Assembly (NCBI RefSeq): GCF_016741785.1
Contig: NZ_JAERRL010000001.1
Location: 62,001 to 126,000 of the forward strand
Length of the DNA: 64,000 bases
DNA from: Streptomyces sp. 7-21
GTDB lineage: Bacteria > Actinomycetota > Actinomycetes > Streptomycetales > Streptomycetaceae
Reading direction: 5' to 3'
A model generated the notes under the pieces. That model had not been told where the DNA came from and did not search any database. It worked only from the letters and a program-made list of their open reading frames with translations. Positions 16,808 through 25,635 of this stretch are shown here, piece after piece. The position numbers were made by a program, and so were the translations under genes. Numbering within the stretch: position 1 is the first letter of the stretch; each line of letters opens with the position of its first letter.

Positions 16808-18882
16808 GACCGGACCTCCTCGGCGATGTGGCAGGCCACCTGCCGCCCGTCCACCTGCTGCAGCACGGGTTCCTCCTCGGCACAGCGCCCCACCGCCAGC
16901 TCGCAGCGGGTGCGGAAGCGGCACCCCGACGGCGGGTCGGTGGGGCTCGGCACGTCCCCGCCGAGCGGCGCGCGCCGCCGCCGTTCCCGCCCGGCGGGGT
17001 CGGGGATCGGCACGGACGCCAGCAGCGCCCGCGTGTAGGGGTGGCGCGGCCGGGTGTACAGCCGCTCCGCGTCGCCGTGTTCGACGATGCGGCCCAGGTA
17101 CATCACGGCGACCTCGTCGGCCACGTGCCGCACCACCGACAGGTCGTGGCTGACGAACAGGTAGGCCATGCCCGACTCGCGCTGGAGATCGGCCAGCAGG
17201 TTGAGGACCTGCGCCTGCACGGACACGTCCAGCGCGGAGACCGGCTCGTCCAGGATCAGCAGCTGGGGCTGGAGCGCGAGCGCCCGCGCGATGGCCACGC
17301 GCTGCCGCTGCCCGCCGGAGAACTCGGCCGGGTAGCGGCTGACGTGCTCCGGGAGCAGCCCGACCCGGTCGAACAGCTCCCGCACGCGGGCGCGCCGGGC
17401 CTGCCGGGAGTAGCCGCCCGCCAGCCGCAGCGGCTCGGCGACGTTGTCCCCGACGGTCAGCCGGGGGTTCAGCGAGGCGAACGGGTCCTGGTACACCATC
17501 TGCACCCGCCGCCGGATGCGCCGCAGTTCGGCCCGGCCGGCCGCTACCACGTCCCGGCCTTCGACCGTGAGCGATCCCTCGGTGGGGTCGGTCAGCCGCA
17601 GCACCATGCGCGCCAGGGTCGACTTGCCGCAGCCGGACTCGCCGACCAGGCCGAGCGTGCGGCCCGCCGGGATCTGGAGGGACACGCCGTCCACCGCCCG
17701 GACCCAGGAGGAGGCGCGCGCGAAGACACCGGAGCGGACGGGGTACAGCTTGTGCAGCTTCTCGGCCCGCAGCACGGTGACCGGCTCGGCGGGCGGGGCG
17801 GGGGCGGGCTGGCTGGGGGCGGGGTCCGGCGGGGCCAGCACCCGTGCCGCCTCCTGGGGGAAGTGGCAGGCGGAGCTGCCGGTCCCGGCGGCGCGCGGCT
17901 CCGGCCTGACGGTGCGGCACTCCTGCCGTCCCCGGCCCACGGGGCAGCGCGGCTCGAACGGGCAGCCCGGCGGCAGCCGCAGCGGGTCGGGCGGCTGGCC
18001 CGGGATCGGGATCAGCCGGTCCTGACGCGCGTCGAGCCGGGGAAGCGAGGACAGCAGCGCCGCCGTGTAGGGGTGGCGGGGCCGGGCGAACAGCTCGTGC
18101 ACCGTGCCCGTCTCGACCACGCGGCCGCCGTACATCACGCACACCCGGTCGGCCGTCTCGGCGACCACGCCCAGGTCGTGGGTGATCATCACGGTCGCCG
18201 CGCCGGTTTCCCGGGCCGCCAGCCGCAGCACGTCGAGGATCTGGGCCTGCACGCTGACGTCGAGGGCGGTGGTGGGCTCGTCGGCGATGAGGACGCGGGG
18301 CTGGTTGGCGATGGCCATGGCGATGACCGCCCGCTGGCACATCCCGCCGGAGAACTGGTGCGGGTAGGCGTCGTAGCGGCCCTCGGGGTGGGGGACGCCG
18401 ACCGTCCGCAGCAGCTCGATGGTGCGGGCGCGGGCGGCGCGCGCGGACAGCGTGCGGTCGTGTACCCGCAGCGTCTCGGCGATCTGGTCGCCCACCTTCT
18501 GCACGGGGTTGAGCGCCGAGACCGGGTCCTGGAAGACCATCGCGATCTCGCGCCCGAGGACGCGCCGCACCTCGGGCCCGGGCAGGGCCAGCAGGTCGGT
18601 GCCGCCCTCGCCGCCGAGGAGCGCCTGGCCGCTGACGCGTCGCACGTTTGACGCGCCCAGCAGGCCGAGCGCGGCCAGCACGGTCACGCTCTTACCGGAG
18701 CCGGTCTCGCCGACGACTCCCAGGGTCTCGCCGGGGTGGACGTCGTAGCTGACGTCGTCGGCCGCGCGGACCACACCCGCCGGGGTGGTGAACTCGACCG
18801 TCACGTTTCTCAGGCTCAGCGCCGCTGCTGCTGCCAACCGGGTCTCCCCGCGGGTGTCGCGGACCCCTTCGGATCTGATCAT
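16804..18882 (-). CDS. Fused double ABC ATPase (DppD-DppF type)
   Basis: A 692-residue protein joining two nucleotide-binding domains that are usually separate. Domain 1 (about 20-330): Walker A GETGSGKSV, signature FSGGMCQRA, Walker B VLIADEPTTALD. Domain 2 (about 365-690): Walker A GESGCGKST, signature FSGGQRQRV, Walker B LLILDEPVSALD. Each ends in the Cys-bearing oligopeptide/dipeptide C-terminal region (CPFEPRCPVGR; CRFRTRCELAV). Such fused ATPases also occur in SatD-type sialate importers. It is the first gene of the operon, with its promoter over the palindromic site at 18904-18929. Confidence 0.93.
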   Translation of the reverse strand: MIRSEGVRDTRGETRLAAAAALSLRNVTVEFTTPAGVVRAADDVSYDVHPGETLGVVGETGSGKSVTVLAALGLLGASNVRRVSGQALLGGEGGTDLLALPGPEVRRVLGREIAMVFQDPVSALNPVQKVGDQIAETLRVHDRTLSARAARARTIELLRTVGVPHPEGRYDAYPHQFSGGMCQRAVIAMAIANQPRVLIADEPTTALDVSVQAQILDVLRLAARETGAATVMITHDLGVVAETADRVCVMYGGRVVETGTVHELFARPRHPYTAALLSSLPRLDARQDRLIPIPGQPPDPLRLPPGCPFEPRCPVGRGRQECRTVRPEPRAAGTGSSACHFPQEAARVLAPPDPAPSQPAPAPPAEPVTVLRAEKLHKLYPVRSGVFARASSWVRAVDGVSLQIPAGRTLGLVGESGCGKSTLARMVLRLTDPTEGSLTVEGRDVVAAGRAELRRIRRRVQMVYQDPFASLNPRLTVGDNVAEPLRLAGGYSRQARRARVRELFDRVGLLPEHVSRYPAEFSGGQRQRVAIARALALQPQLLILDEPVSALDVSVQAQVLNLLADLQRESGMAYLFVSHDLSVVRHVADEVAVMYLGRIVEHGDAERLYTRPRHPYTRALLASVPIPDPAGRERRRRAPLGGDVPSPTDPPSGCRFRTRCELAVGRCAEEEPVLQQVDGRQVACHIAEEVRS

Positions 18883-18903
18883 CCGATGAGCATCCTGACA
18901 GAT

Positions 18904-18948
18904 ATCCTACAGATTTTGGACCGTAGGATGAGCACGGCGCACTGTCAA
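18904..18948 (-). promoter_or_regulatory. Operon promoter with overlapping palindromic operator
   Basis: On the minus strand TTGACA (18948-18943), 17 bases and TACGGT (18925-18920) form a near-consensus promoter for the importer/lyase/sulfatase/sialidase operon. An inverted repeat ATCCTAC (18904-18910), 12 bases, GTAGGAT (18923-18929) covers the -10 and start site. The divergent gene encodes a FadR-type regulator, so this is the likely site where sialate-responsive repression acts. A related direct element ATCCTGACAG lies at 18892-18901. Promoter is well supported; the bound protein is inferred. Confidence 0.7.
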
Positions 18949-18963
18949 GAAGTCAGGTAACCG

Positions 18964-19689
18964 GTGGACCAGAACACGAACGCACACGGGGGCAAGGCGG
19001 CACTCCCGCGCCTGGCGGCGCCCGCCCCGCTGCACAAGACCGTGCAGGACGAGATCCGGAACTACATCCTCAGCGAGGGGCTGCGCGCGGGTGACCCGCT
19101 GCTGCCCGAGGCCGAACTCGCCCGCCGCTTCGGGGTCAGCCGCAACTCGGTCCGCGAGGCGGTCAAGGCCCTGGAGTCGACCGGCGTGCTGGAGACCAGG
19201 CGCGGCAGCGGCGTCTATGTCAAGGACTTCTCCTTCGCGCCGCTGCTGGACCACCTCCCCTACGGTCTGATGCGCGGGCCCCGCGCGCTGCGGGACCTCG
19301 TGGCCCTGCGCAAGACCCTGGAGTCCGGCCTGATCGCCGACGCCATGAGCGCGCTGACGCCCCGGTCAGCGGCCGAGCTGCACGCGGTGCTCGACACGAT
19401 GCTGGCGCGCGCCGAGCGCGGGGAGGACATAACCGACCAGGACCGGGAGTTCCACCGGCTGCTCTTCGCCGACCTCGGCAACGAGATGCTGCTCCAGCTC
19501 TTCGACCTGTTCTGGCTGGCCTACCACCGCGCCGCGCCCACGGTCCCGCGCCGGGCGCCCGTGGAGATCCACCGCTCGCACGCCGCGATCCTTGAGGGGG
19601 TCCTCAGCGGCGATCCCGAGCGCGCCCGGGATGCGGTGCGGGCGCACTACGTCGGCATCGAGGAGCGCATCAACGAGTCGCTGGCGTGA
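18964..19689 (+). CDS. GntR/FadR-type regulator (FCD), candidate NanR
   Basis: A 241-residue repressor-type protein. The winged helix (about 25-90) is HKTVQDEIRNYILSEGLRAGD, PEAELARRFGVSRNSVREAVKALESTGVLETRRGSG. The FCD ligand domain follows, with metal-binding histidines in DREFHRLLF, HRSHAAIL and VRAHYVGI. NanR regulators of sialate catabolism in enterobacteria and corynebacteria are of this FadR subgroup, and the gene is divergent from the putative sialate operon. Start GTG 18964 with a weak AGGT site. Its end overlaps the convergent FGE gene by 20 bases. Confidence 0.9.
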   Translation: MDQNTNAHGGKAALPRLAAPAPLHKTVQDEIRNYILSEGLRAGDPLLPEAELARRFGVSRNSVREAVKALESTGVLETRRGSGVYVKDFSFAPLLDHLPYGLMRGPRALRDLVALRKTLESGLIADAMSALTPRSAAELHAVLDTMLARAERGEDITDQDREFHRLLFADLGNEMLLQLFDLFWLAYHRAAPTVPRRAPVEIHRSHAAILEGVLSGDPERARDAVRAHYVGIEERINESLA

Positions 19690-20716
19690 GGGACCGGGCG
19701 CAGCGGAAGCCCATGTTGCCCCCTGAGGAGTCGGGGGTGTTCCGGCTGCGAGCGGCGACGCGGTAGCGGTTGCAGTACGACTCGTGGCACATGTATGAGC
19801 CGCCGCGTATCACCCGGGCCTCGCCGCGCGGCGGGCCCGCCGGGTTCCGGCGCGGGCCGGTGACGTGCCAGTCGGGGCTGAACCAGTCGGCGCACCACTC
19901 CCAGACGTTCCCCGCGACGTTGTACAGGCCGAAGCCGTTGGGCTCGAAGGCGTCCACGGGGGCGGTGCCGAGGTAGCCGTCCTCGCCGGTGTTCTTGAAC
20001 GGGAAGCGGCCCTGCCAGATGTTGCAGCGGTGCTCGCCGCCGGGCGTCAGCTCGTCGCCCCAGGGGTAGCGCGCCTGGGACAGCCCGCCGCGCGCCGCGT
20101 ACTCCCACTCGGCCTCGGTGGGCAGCCGCAGGCCGCCGCCCGCCCACTCGCAGAACGCCGCGGCGTCTGCCCACGACACGTGCACCACGGGGTGGTCCCA
20201 GCGGTCGTCGATGCCGGAGCCGGGGCCCTCCGGCTCCCGCCAGGTGGCCCCCGGCACGCCGCACCACCAGGGGGTGTCGGCCGGGCGGCGCGACCGCTTG
20301 CGGTGCTCGGCGGTGACGAAGCCGGCATAGACGTACGACCAGCCGAACCGCTCGGCGTCCGTGACGTATCCGGTGTCCTCGACGAAGGCGGCGAACCGGC
20401 GGTTTGACACCGCGTAGGCGTCGATCTCGAAGGGGTCGACCCACACCTCGCGGACGGGGCCCTCGCCGTCGTCCGGGAAGCCGGCGGCCTCGTCGGTGCC
20501 CATCAGGAAGGAGCCGCCGGGCAGCCGCACCATCCGGCCGGACTCGGCTTCGCTCCAGGCCGCCTCGCCGCGGGCCGCCTCGCTCCGGGCCGCCGCCGGG
20601 GCCTCGCCGGACGCCGGAGCCGCGGCGGTCCCGGCCGTCTCGCTGGTCCCGGACGCCGCCCGCCCGGGAGCGCAGCAGCTGCCCGGGGCCTGCCGGGGCT
20701 GGAGGATCTCACCCAT
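19670..20716 (-). CDS. Formylglycine-generating enzyme (sulfatase-activating)
   Basis: It oxidises the Cys of the sulfatase CxPxR motif to formylglycine in the cytoplasm. The 348-residue protein has the FGE-sulfatase fold (MVRLPGGSFLMGTDE, HPVVHVSWADAAAFCEWAGG, LPTEAEWEYAARGG, YNVAGNVWEWCADWF). Most telling is RGGSYMCHESYCNRYRVAARS, whose Cys310 and Cys315 correspond to the copper-binding active-site pair of true FGEs, not the wider family. The N-terminal 60 residues are an Ala/Glu-rich extension with short repeats (SEAARGEAAWSEAESG). The ATG at 20716 lies 7 bases after TAGGCT (20729-20724), so it is probably leaderless. Its target is most likely the sulfatase at 10723. Confidence 0.93.
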   Translation of the reverse strand: MGEILQPRQAPGSCCAPGRAASGTSETAGTAAAPASGEAPAAARSEAARGEAAWSEAESGRMVRLPGGSFLMGTDEAAGFPDDGEGPVREVWVDPFEIDAYAVSNRRFAAFVEDTGYVTDAERFGWSYVYAGFVTAEHRKRSRRPADTPWWCGVPGATWREPEGPGSGIDDRWDHPVVHVSWADAAAFCEWAGGGLRLPTEAEWEYAARGGLSQARYPWGDELTPGGEHRCNIWQGRFPFKNTGEDGYLGTAPVDAFEPNGFGLYNVAGNVWEWCADWFSPDWHVTGPRRNPAGPPRGEARVIRGGSYMCHESYCNRYRVAARSRNTPDSSGGNMGFRCARSLTPATR

Positions 20717-20850
20717 GCCACCGAGCCTAAGCCGTGGCACTGACAGCCGGCCGCGTCCCCCGCGCTTCGCGGTGCGAGCGGCCCGGCGGTTTCGGGCGCG
20801 GGCGCGGCGGGGGAGGAAAAACCCGCAGGAACCAGGTTGCCGACAGCGTA

Positions 20851-20880
20851 TTGACACCCCCACAAATCCCTACATATGGT
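20851..20880 (+). promoter_or_regulatory. Promoter of the rhamnose-type ABC operon
   Basis: A perfect -35 TTGACA (20851-20856), an 18-base spacer and TATGGT (20875-20880) form a good housekeeping promoter. The predicted start near 20887 gives a leader of about 60 bases that contains a LacI-type palindrome. Confidence 0.7.
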
Positions 20881-20895
20881 GTAGATCACACGCCT

Positions 20896-20907
20896 TGAAT
20901 CGTTTCA
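20896..20907. promoter_or_regulatory. LacI-family operator TGAATCGTTTCA
   Basis: TGAATCGTTTCA fits the TGAAnCGnTTCA form with the central CG pair typical of LacI-family regulators. It lies about 10-20 bases after the predicted start site and 39 bases before the first gene. No LacI gene is in the window, so the repressor must be encoded elsewhere. Confidence 0.65.
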
Positions 20908-20946
20908 TAGCCGTGTTCATCGCGTTGTGCACCCCAAGGGAGGGCC

Positions 20947-22509
20947 ATGCCCGCTGTCCCGGCTCAACCGCCTCCCCGCCCGTTCCTCCGACTCGACGCC
21001 GTCAGCAAGTCCTTCGGTCCCGTCGCCGCCGTCCGCGGCGTCACCCTCGAGCTGTACCCCGCGGAGGTGCACGCCCTCGTCGGCGAGAACGGCGCCGGGA
21101 AGTCCACCCTGGTGAAGCTGCTCTCCGGCGTGCACCAGCCCGACTCCGGCCGGATCGAGGTCGACGGCGCGCCCGCCGAGTTCGCCACCCCGGCCGACGC
21201 GCGGGCGGCGGGCATCGCGGTGATCTACCAGGAACCCGTGCTCTTCCCCGACCTGACGGTCGCGGAGAACGTCTTCATGGGCCGTCACCCCACCCGGAGC
21301 CTTGGGCGCATCGACCGCGCCGCCATGCACGCCGGGGCCGCCCGCCTCTTCGGGCGGCTCGGCGTGCCGCTCGACCCGCGCCGCCTCGCCCGCGGCCTGT
21401 CCATCGCCGACCAGCAGCTGGTGGAGATCGCGAAGGCGCTGTCCGCCGACGCCCGCCTGCTTGTCATGGACGAGCCCACGGCGGCGCTGTCCGGCGTGGA
21501 GGTGGAGCGCCTGTTCTCCGTGGTCCGCGCGCTGCGCGACCAGGGCGCGGCGGTGCTGTTCATCTCGCACCGCTTCGAGGAGATCTTCGCCCTCAGCCAG
21601 CGCGTCACCGTCCTGCGCGACGGCCAGCGGGTCTCCACCGGCCCGGCCAGCGCGCTCACCACCGAGACGCTGGTGCGCCGCATGGTCGGCCGCGAGGTCT
21701 CCGCCCTCTACTCCGGCTCTGGCCGCCGCGCCGGCGGCCCCGGCCCGGCGGCCGAGCCGGTGCTGCGGGTGCGGTCCCTCACCCGCCACGGCGCCTTCCG
21801 CGACGTCAGCTTCGACCTGCGCCCCGGCGAGATCACCGCCCTGGCCGGGCTCGTGGGCGCGGGCCGCAGCGAAGTGGTGCGCGCCGTCTTCGGCGTGGAC
21901 CGGTACGACGAGGGCGAGGTGCTGGTGCGCGGCGAACCGCTGCCGCCCGGCTCACCCGCCGCCGCCATGGCGGCCGGGCTGGCACTCGTGCCCGAGGACC
22001 GGCGCCAGCAGGGCCTGGTGATGGCGATGTCCGTGGAACGCAACGCCACGCTCACCCGCCTGCGCGCCCTGACCCGGCGCGGCCTGCTCTCCCGCCGCCG
22101 GGAACGGGCCGCGGCCCGGGAGTGGACCGAGCGGCTCAGCGTCCGCCTGGGCCGCCTGACCGACCCGGTCGCCACGCTCTCCGGCGGCAACCAGCAGAAG
22201 ATCGTGCTCGCCAAGTGGCTGGCGGCCTCGCCCGCCGTGCTCCTCGTCGATGAGCCGACCCGCGGCATCGACGTCGGTACCAAGGCCGAGGTCCACCGCA
22301 TCATGGCGGACCTGGCCGGCAAGGGCATGGCCGTGCTCATGGTCTCCTCCGAGCTGCCGGAGGTGCTCGGCATGGCCGACCGCGTGCTCGTGATGCACGA
22401 GGGCCGCCTCACCGCCGAACTCCCCCGCGGCGAGGCGACGGAGGAGACGGTGATGCTCGCCGCCACCGGCCAGCGGCCAGCCGCGCGCCAGCGGAAGGGG
22501 GCCCGATGA
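20947..22509 (+). CDS. rhaT: Rhamnose-type sugar ABC transporter, double ATPase
   Basis: A 520-residue CUT2-type ATPase with two nucleotide-binding domains. The first has [16 protein letters not shown] and [15 protein letters not shown]. The second has the degenerate loop [16 protein letters not shown], signature [15 protein letters not shown] and [15 protein letters not shown], the usual asymmetry of this family. The ATG follows AAGGGAGGG. It is first in a four-gene operon and overlaps the permease start (ATGA). The substrate call comes from the binding protein at the end of the operon. Confidence 0.92.
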   Translation: MPAVPAQPPPRPFLRLDAVSKSFGPVAAVRGVTLELYPAEVHALVGENGAGKSTLVKLLSGVHQPDSGRIEVDGAPAEFATPADARAAGIAVIYQEPVLFPDLTVAENVFMGRHPTRSLGRIDRAAMHAGAARLFGRLGVPLDPRRLARGLSIADQQLVEIAKALSADARLLVMDEPTAALSGVEVERLFSVVRALRDQGAAVLFISHRFEEIFALSQRVTVLRDGQRVSTGPASALTTETLVRRMVGREVSALYSGSGRRAGGPGPAAEPVLRVRSLTRHGAFRDVSFDLRPGEITALAGLVGAGRSEVVRAVFGVDRYDEGEVLVRGEPLPPGSPAAAMAAGLALVPEDRRQQGLVMAMSVERNATLTRLRALTRRGLLSRRRERAAAREWTERLSVRLGRLTDPVATLSGGNQQKIVLAKWLAASPAVLLVDEPTRGIDVGTKAEVHRIMADLAGKGMAVLMVSSELPEVLGMADRVLVMHEGRLTAELPRGEATEETVMLAATGQRPAARQRKGAR

Positions 22510-23519
22510 CCACCGCGCGACCCGGCAGCGGCGCCGCCCCGGTCACCTCCCGGCTGCGGCGCGTGCGCGAACTGGGCGTCCTGGCCGCGCTGGTGGCGCT
22601 GACCGCCGCGACCGCCGCCGCCAACTCCCGTTTCCTGTCCCAGCAGTCACTGCGCGACCTGATGCTGAGCGCGGCGGTCCTCGTGGTGCTCGCCGTCGGC
22701 CAGACCGTCGTCATCATCAGCCGCAACATCGACCTGTCCGTCGGCTCGGTCCTCGGCCTGTCCGCCTTCGGCACCGCGACGCTGCTCACCGAGGCGCCCG
22801 GCACCCCGCTGCCCGTCGCCGTGCTGGCGGGCATGGCGATCGGCGCCGCCTGCGGCGTGCTCAACGGCGCGCTCGTCGCCAGCGCGCGCGTCCCCGCGCT
22901 CGTCATCACGCTCGGCACGCTGTACGTCTTCCGCGGCGTCGCCCACTCCTTTGCCGCGGGCGACCAGATCAACGCCGCCGACATGCCCCGGGCGTTCCTG
23001 GCGATGGGCACCGACCGGGTGCTGGGCATCCCGTGGCTGGCGGTGATCGCCGCCGTTGCGCTGGCGCTCGTCGCCGTCTTCCTGCGGGACTACCGGAGCG
23101 GCCGGGAGCTGTACGCGATCGGCTCCGAGCCGGCGGCGGCGCGGCTGGCGGGCATCCCCGTCGGGCGGCGCGTGCTGACGGCATTCATCGTCAGCGGCAC
23201 ACTCGCCGGGCTCGCGGGGGTGCTGTACGCGGCGCGGTTCGGCACGGTGGACGCCACCGTGGGCCAGGGCATGGAGCTGGAGGTGGTCGCCGCCGCCGTG
23301 GTCGGCGGGGTCGCCATCTTCGGCGGCAGCGGCACGGCCGCCGGCGCCGCCCTCGGTGCCCTGCTGCTCACCACGATCGACAGCTCGCTGGCGGTGCTGC
23401 GCGTCAACCCGTTCTGGCAGCAGGCCGTCGTCGGCGCGCTGATCCTCGCCGCCATCGCCCTGGACCGCCTGCTCGCGGTCCGCTCCGGCCCGCGAAGGGG
23501 GACGACGAACCGTGCCTGA
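22506..23519 (+). CDS. rhaP: Rhamnose-type ABC permease 1
   Basis: A 337-residue membrane protein of the BPD_transp_2 (RbsC-like) family with about nine hydrophobic segments. Typical motifs are [22 protein letters not shown] near residue 75 and the cytoplasmic loop [25 protein letters not shown]. It overlaps the ATPase stop by 4 bases and the next permease by 8 bases. It should pair with the following permease as a heterodimer. Confidence 0.9.
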   Translation: MTTARPGSGAAPVTSRLRRVRELGVLAALVALTAATAAANSRFLSQQSLRDLMLSAAVLVVLAVGQTVVIISRNIDLSVGSVLGLSAFGTATLLTEAPGTPLPVAVLAGMAIGAACGVLNGALVASARVPALVITLGTLYVFRGVAHSFAAGDQINAADMPRAFLAMGTDRVLGIPWLAVIAAVALALVAVFLRDYRSGRELYAIGSEPAAARLAGIPVGRRVLTAFIVSGTLAGLAGVLYAARFGTVDATVGQGMELEVVAAAVVGGVAIFGGSGTAAGAALGALLLTTIDSSLAVLRVNPFWQQAVVGALILAAIALDRLLAVRSGPRRGTTNRA

Positions 23520-24552
23520 CACCTCCCGCCCCGCCGCCACGTCCGAACGCCCCGCCGCACGTCCCGCCCGGCGCCGCACCGGGAGCCCGCTGGCCCGCTG
23601 GGACACCGCCATCGGCCTGGCGCTCGCCCTCGTCGTCCTCGGCTCATGCCTGCTCGTGGACGGCTTCGCCAGCACCCAGAACATCCGCTTCCTGCTGCTG
23701 GACGCGGTCGCGATCGCGCTGCTGGCGCTCCCCATGACGATGATCGTCGTCACCGGCGAGATCGACCTGTCGGTCGCCTCCGTCCTCGGCCTGTGCAGCG
23801 CCGTGATGGGCCAGCTGTGGCTCAGCGGCTGGCCGCTGGAGCTGATCGTGCCCGCCGTCATCGTGCTGGGCGCGCTGCTCGGCGCGGTCAACGGCCTGTG
23901 CGTCACCGGGTTCGGGCTGCCCTCCCTCGCCGTCACCATCGGCACGCTGGCCGCCTACCGGGGCCTGGCGTACGTGGTGCTCGGCGACCGGGCCGTCGCC
24001 GACTTCCCGTTCGACTGGACCGACGCCGCCAGCGCCACCATCGCGGGCACCGCCCTGCCGTGGGCCATGGCCGGCGCGCTGCTGCTGGCCGCCGGCTTCG
24101 GCGTCGTGCTGCACGCCACGCCGTTCGGCCGCGCGCTGTACGCCATCGGCGCCAACGCGCAGGCGGCGGCGTTCTCCGGCATCGCCGTGCGCCGCTCGGC
24201 GTTCTGGCTGTTCGTCACCTCCGGCGCGGTGGCGGGCCTGGCGGGCGTGTACTGGACGCTGCGCTACGCCAGTGCCCGCGCCGACAACGGCGAAGGGCTC
24301 GAACTCGCCGTCGTGGCGGCCGTGCTGCTCGGCGGCGTGTCCATCTTCGGCGGCAGGGGCACGCTGCCCGGCGTGCTCGCGGGCGTCCTGCTGCTGGGCA
24401 CCCTGCGCAACGCCCTCCAGCTGGCCGACGTTCCCGCCGAGCGGCTCGACGTGGTCACCGGCGTCCTGCTGATCGCCTCCGTCGTCGTCCCCCACGCCTG
24501 CGCCCAGGCCCGCTCCCGCCTGCGCCGACCAGCCCCCAACGCGAAGGAGTAG
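23512..24552 (+). CDS. rhaQ: Rhamnose-type ABC permease 2
   Basis: A 346-residue paralogue of the preceding permease, starting at GTG inside its end. The N-terminal 30 residues are Arg/Ala/Pro-rich and cytoplasmic. Conserved stretches are MIVVTGEIDLSVASVLGLCSAV and YAIGANAQAAAFSGIAVRRSAFW, followed by GGVSIFGGRGTLPGVLAGVLLLG. Two different permeases plus a double ATPase is the RhaPQT layout. Confidence 0.9.
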   Translation: MPDTSRPAATSERPAARPARRRTGSPLARWDTAIGLALALVVLGSCLLVDGFASTQNIRFLLLDAVAIALLALPMTMIVVTGEIDLSVASVLGLCSAVMGQLWLSGWPLELIVPAVIVLGALLGAVNGLCVTGFGLPSLAVTIGTLAAYRGLAYVVLGDRAVADFPFDWTDAASATIAGTALPWAMAGALLLAAGFGVVLHATPFGRALYAIGANAQAAAFSGIAVRRSAFWLFVTSGAVAGLAGVYWTLRYASARADNGEGLELAVVAAVLLGGVSIFGGRGTLPGVLAGVLLLGTLRNALQLADVPAERLDVVTGVLLIASVVVPHACAQARSRLRRPAPNAKE

Positions 24553-24555
24553 CCG

Positions 24556-25635
24556 ATGCCCGCACGCACCTCAGCCCTGCGCGGTGCCGCGCTCGCCGCC
24601 ACCCTGCTGTCCGCCCTGGCGCTGGCCGCCTGCGGGGGAACCACGCGGGGCGGCAACGACAGCGGGGCGCGCAGCGACCGCCCGGCCGGCGAGGCCGACC
24701 CCGACGCCCCCATCGAGGAGGGCCTGTCGGTGGCCTTCCTGCCCAAGCAGGTCAACAACCCGTACTTCTCGGTCGCCAGCGCCGGAGGACGGGCCGCCAC
24801 CGAGGAGTTCGGCGGCGATTTCGAGGAGACCGGGCCCACCGAGGCCGGCGCCTCCTCGCAGGTCAGCTACATCAACGTGCTGGCGCAGCAGCAGACCGAC
24901 GTCATCGTCACCGCCGCCAACGACCCGAACGCCGTGTGCGGCGCGCTGCGGTCGGCGAGCCAGTCCGGCGCCGCCATCGTCACCTTCGACTCCGACGCCA
25001 GCCCCGACTGCCGCGACGTGTTCGTCAACCAGGCCACGCCGCAGGCGATCGCGGAGACCCAGATCGCCGCCATCGCCGAACAGATCGGCGGCTCCGGCCA
25101 GATCGCGATCCTGTCGGCCACGCCCAACGCCACCAACCAGAACACCTGGATCGAGCTGATGCGCGAGGAGCTGGAGAAGCCCGAGTACCAGGACATCGAG
25201 CTGGTGACGGTCGCCTACGGCAACGACGACGACCAGAAGTCGTTCCAGGAGACCCAGGGCCTGCTGCGCGCCTATCCCGGCCTGGCGGGCATCATCTCGC
25301 CGACGACCGTGGGCCTGGCCGCCTCCGCCCGGTACCTGTCGGGCTCCGAGTACCAGGGCGAGGTGGCGCTGACGGGCCTGGGCACGCCCAACCAGATGCG
25401 GGAGTACGTCCACGACGGCACCGTCGAGTCGTTCGCGCTGTGGGACCCCGAGCAGCTGGGCTACCTCGCCGCCTACGCGGGAGCCGCGCTGGCCTCCGGC
25501 CAGATCACCGGCGCCGAGGGCGAGACGTTCACGGCGGGCGAGCTGGGCGAGTACACCATCGGCGAGGACGGCGAGATCGTGCTGGGGCCGCCGACCGTCT
25601 TCGACGCCTCCAATATCGACGACTACGACTTCTGA
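24556..25635 (+). CDS. rhaS: Rhamnose ABC transporter substrate-binding lipoprotein
   Basis: A 359-residue periplasmic-binding-protein-like (Peripla_BP_4) lipoprotein with lipobox ALAACGG (Cys26). After an Asp/Gly-rich linker the ligand domain begins LSVAFLPKQVNNPYFSVASAGG. Features shared with annotated streptomycete RhaS proteins, from memory, are SSQVSYINVLAQQQTDVI, ATPNATNQNTWIELM and the end PTVFDASNIDDYDF. It is the last gene of the operon, three bases after the permease stop, and runs 13 bases into the convergent kinase gene with no room for a terminator. Confidence 0.9.
   Translation: MPARTSALRGAALAATLLSALALAACGGTTRGGNDSGARSDRPAGEADPDAPIEEGLSVAFLPKQVNNPYFSVASAGGRAATEEFGGDFEETGPTEAGASSQVSYINVLAQQQTDVIVTAANDPNAVCGALRSASQSGAAIVTFDSDASPDCRDVFVNQATPQAIAETQIAAIAEQIGGSGQIAILSATPNATNQNTWIELMREELEKPEYQDIELVTVAYGNDDDQKSFQETQGLLRAYPGLAGIISPTTVGLAASARYLSGSEYQGEVALTGLGTPNQMREYVHDGTVESFALWDPEQLGYLAAYAGAALASGQITGAEGETFTAGELGEYTIGEDGEIVLGPPTVFDASNIDDYDF

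Noticed and set aside
20947..25635. Autoinducer-2 or ribose transporter
   Set aside because: Two distinct permeases plus the RhaS-like binding protein (VAFLPKQVNNPYF, ATPNATNQNTWIE) match the rhamnose system better.
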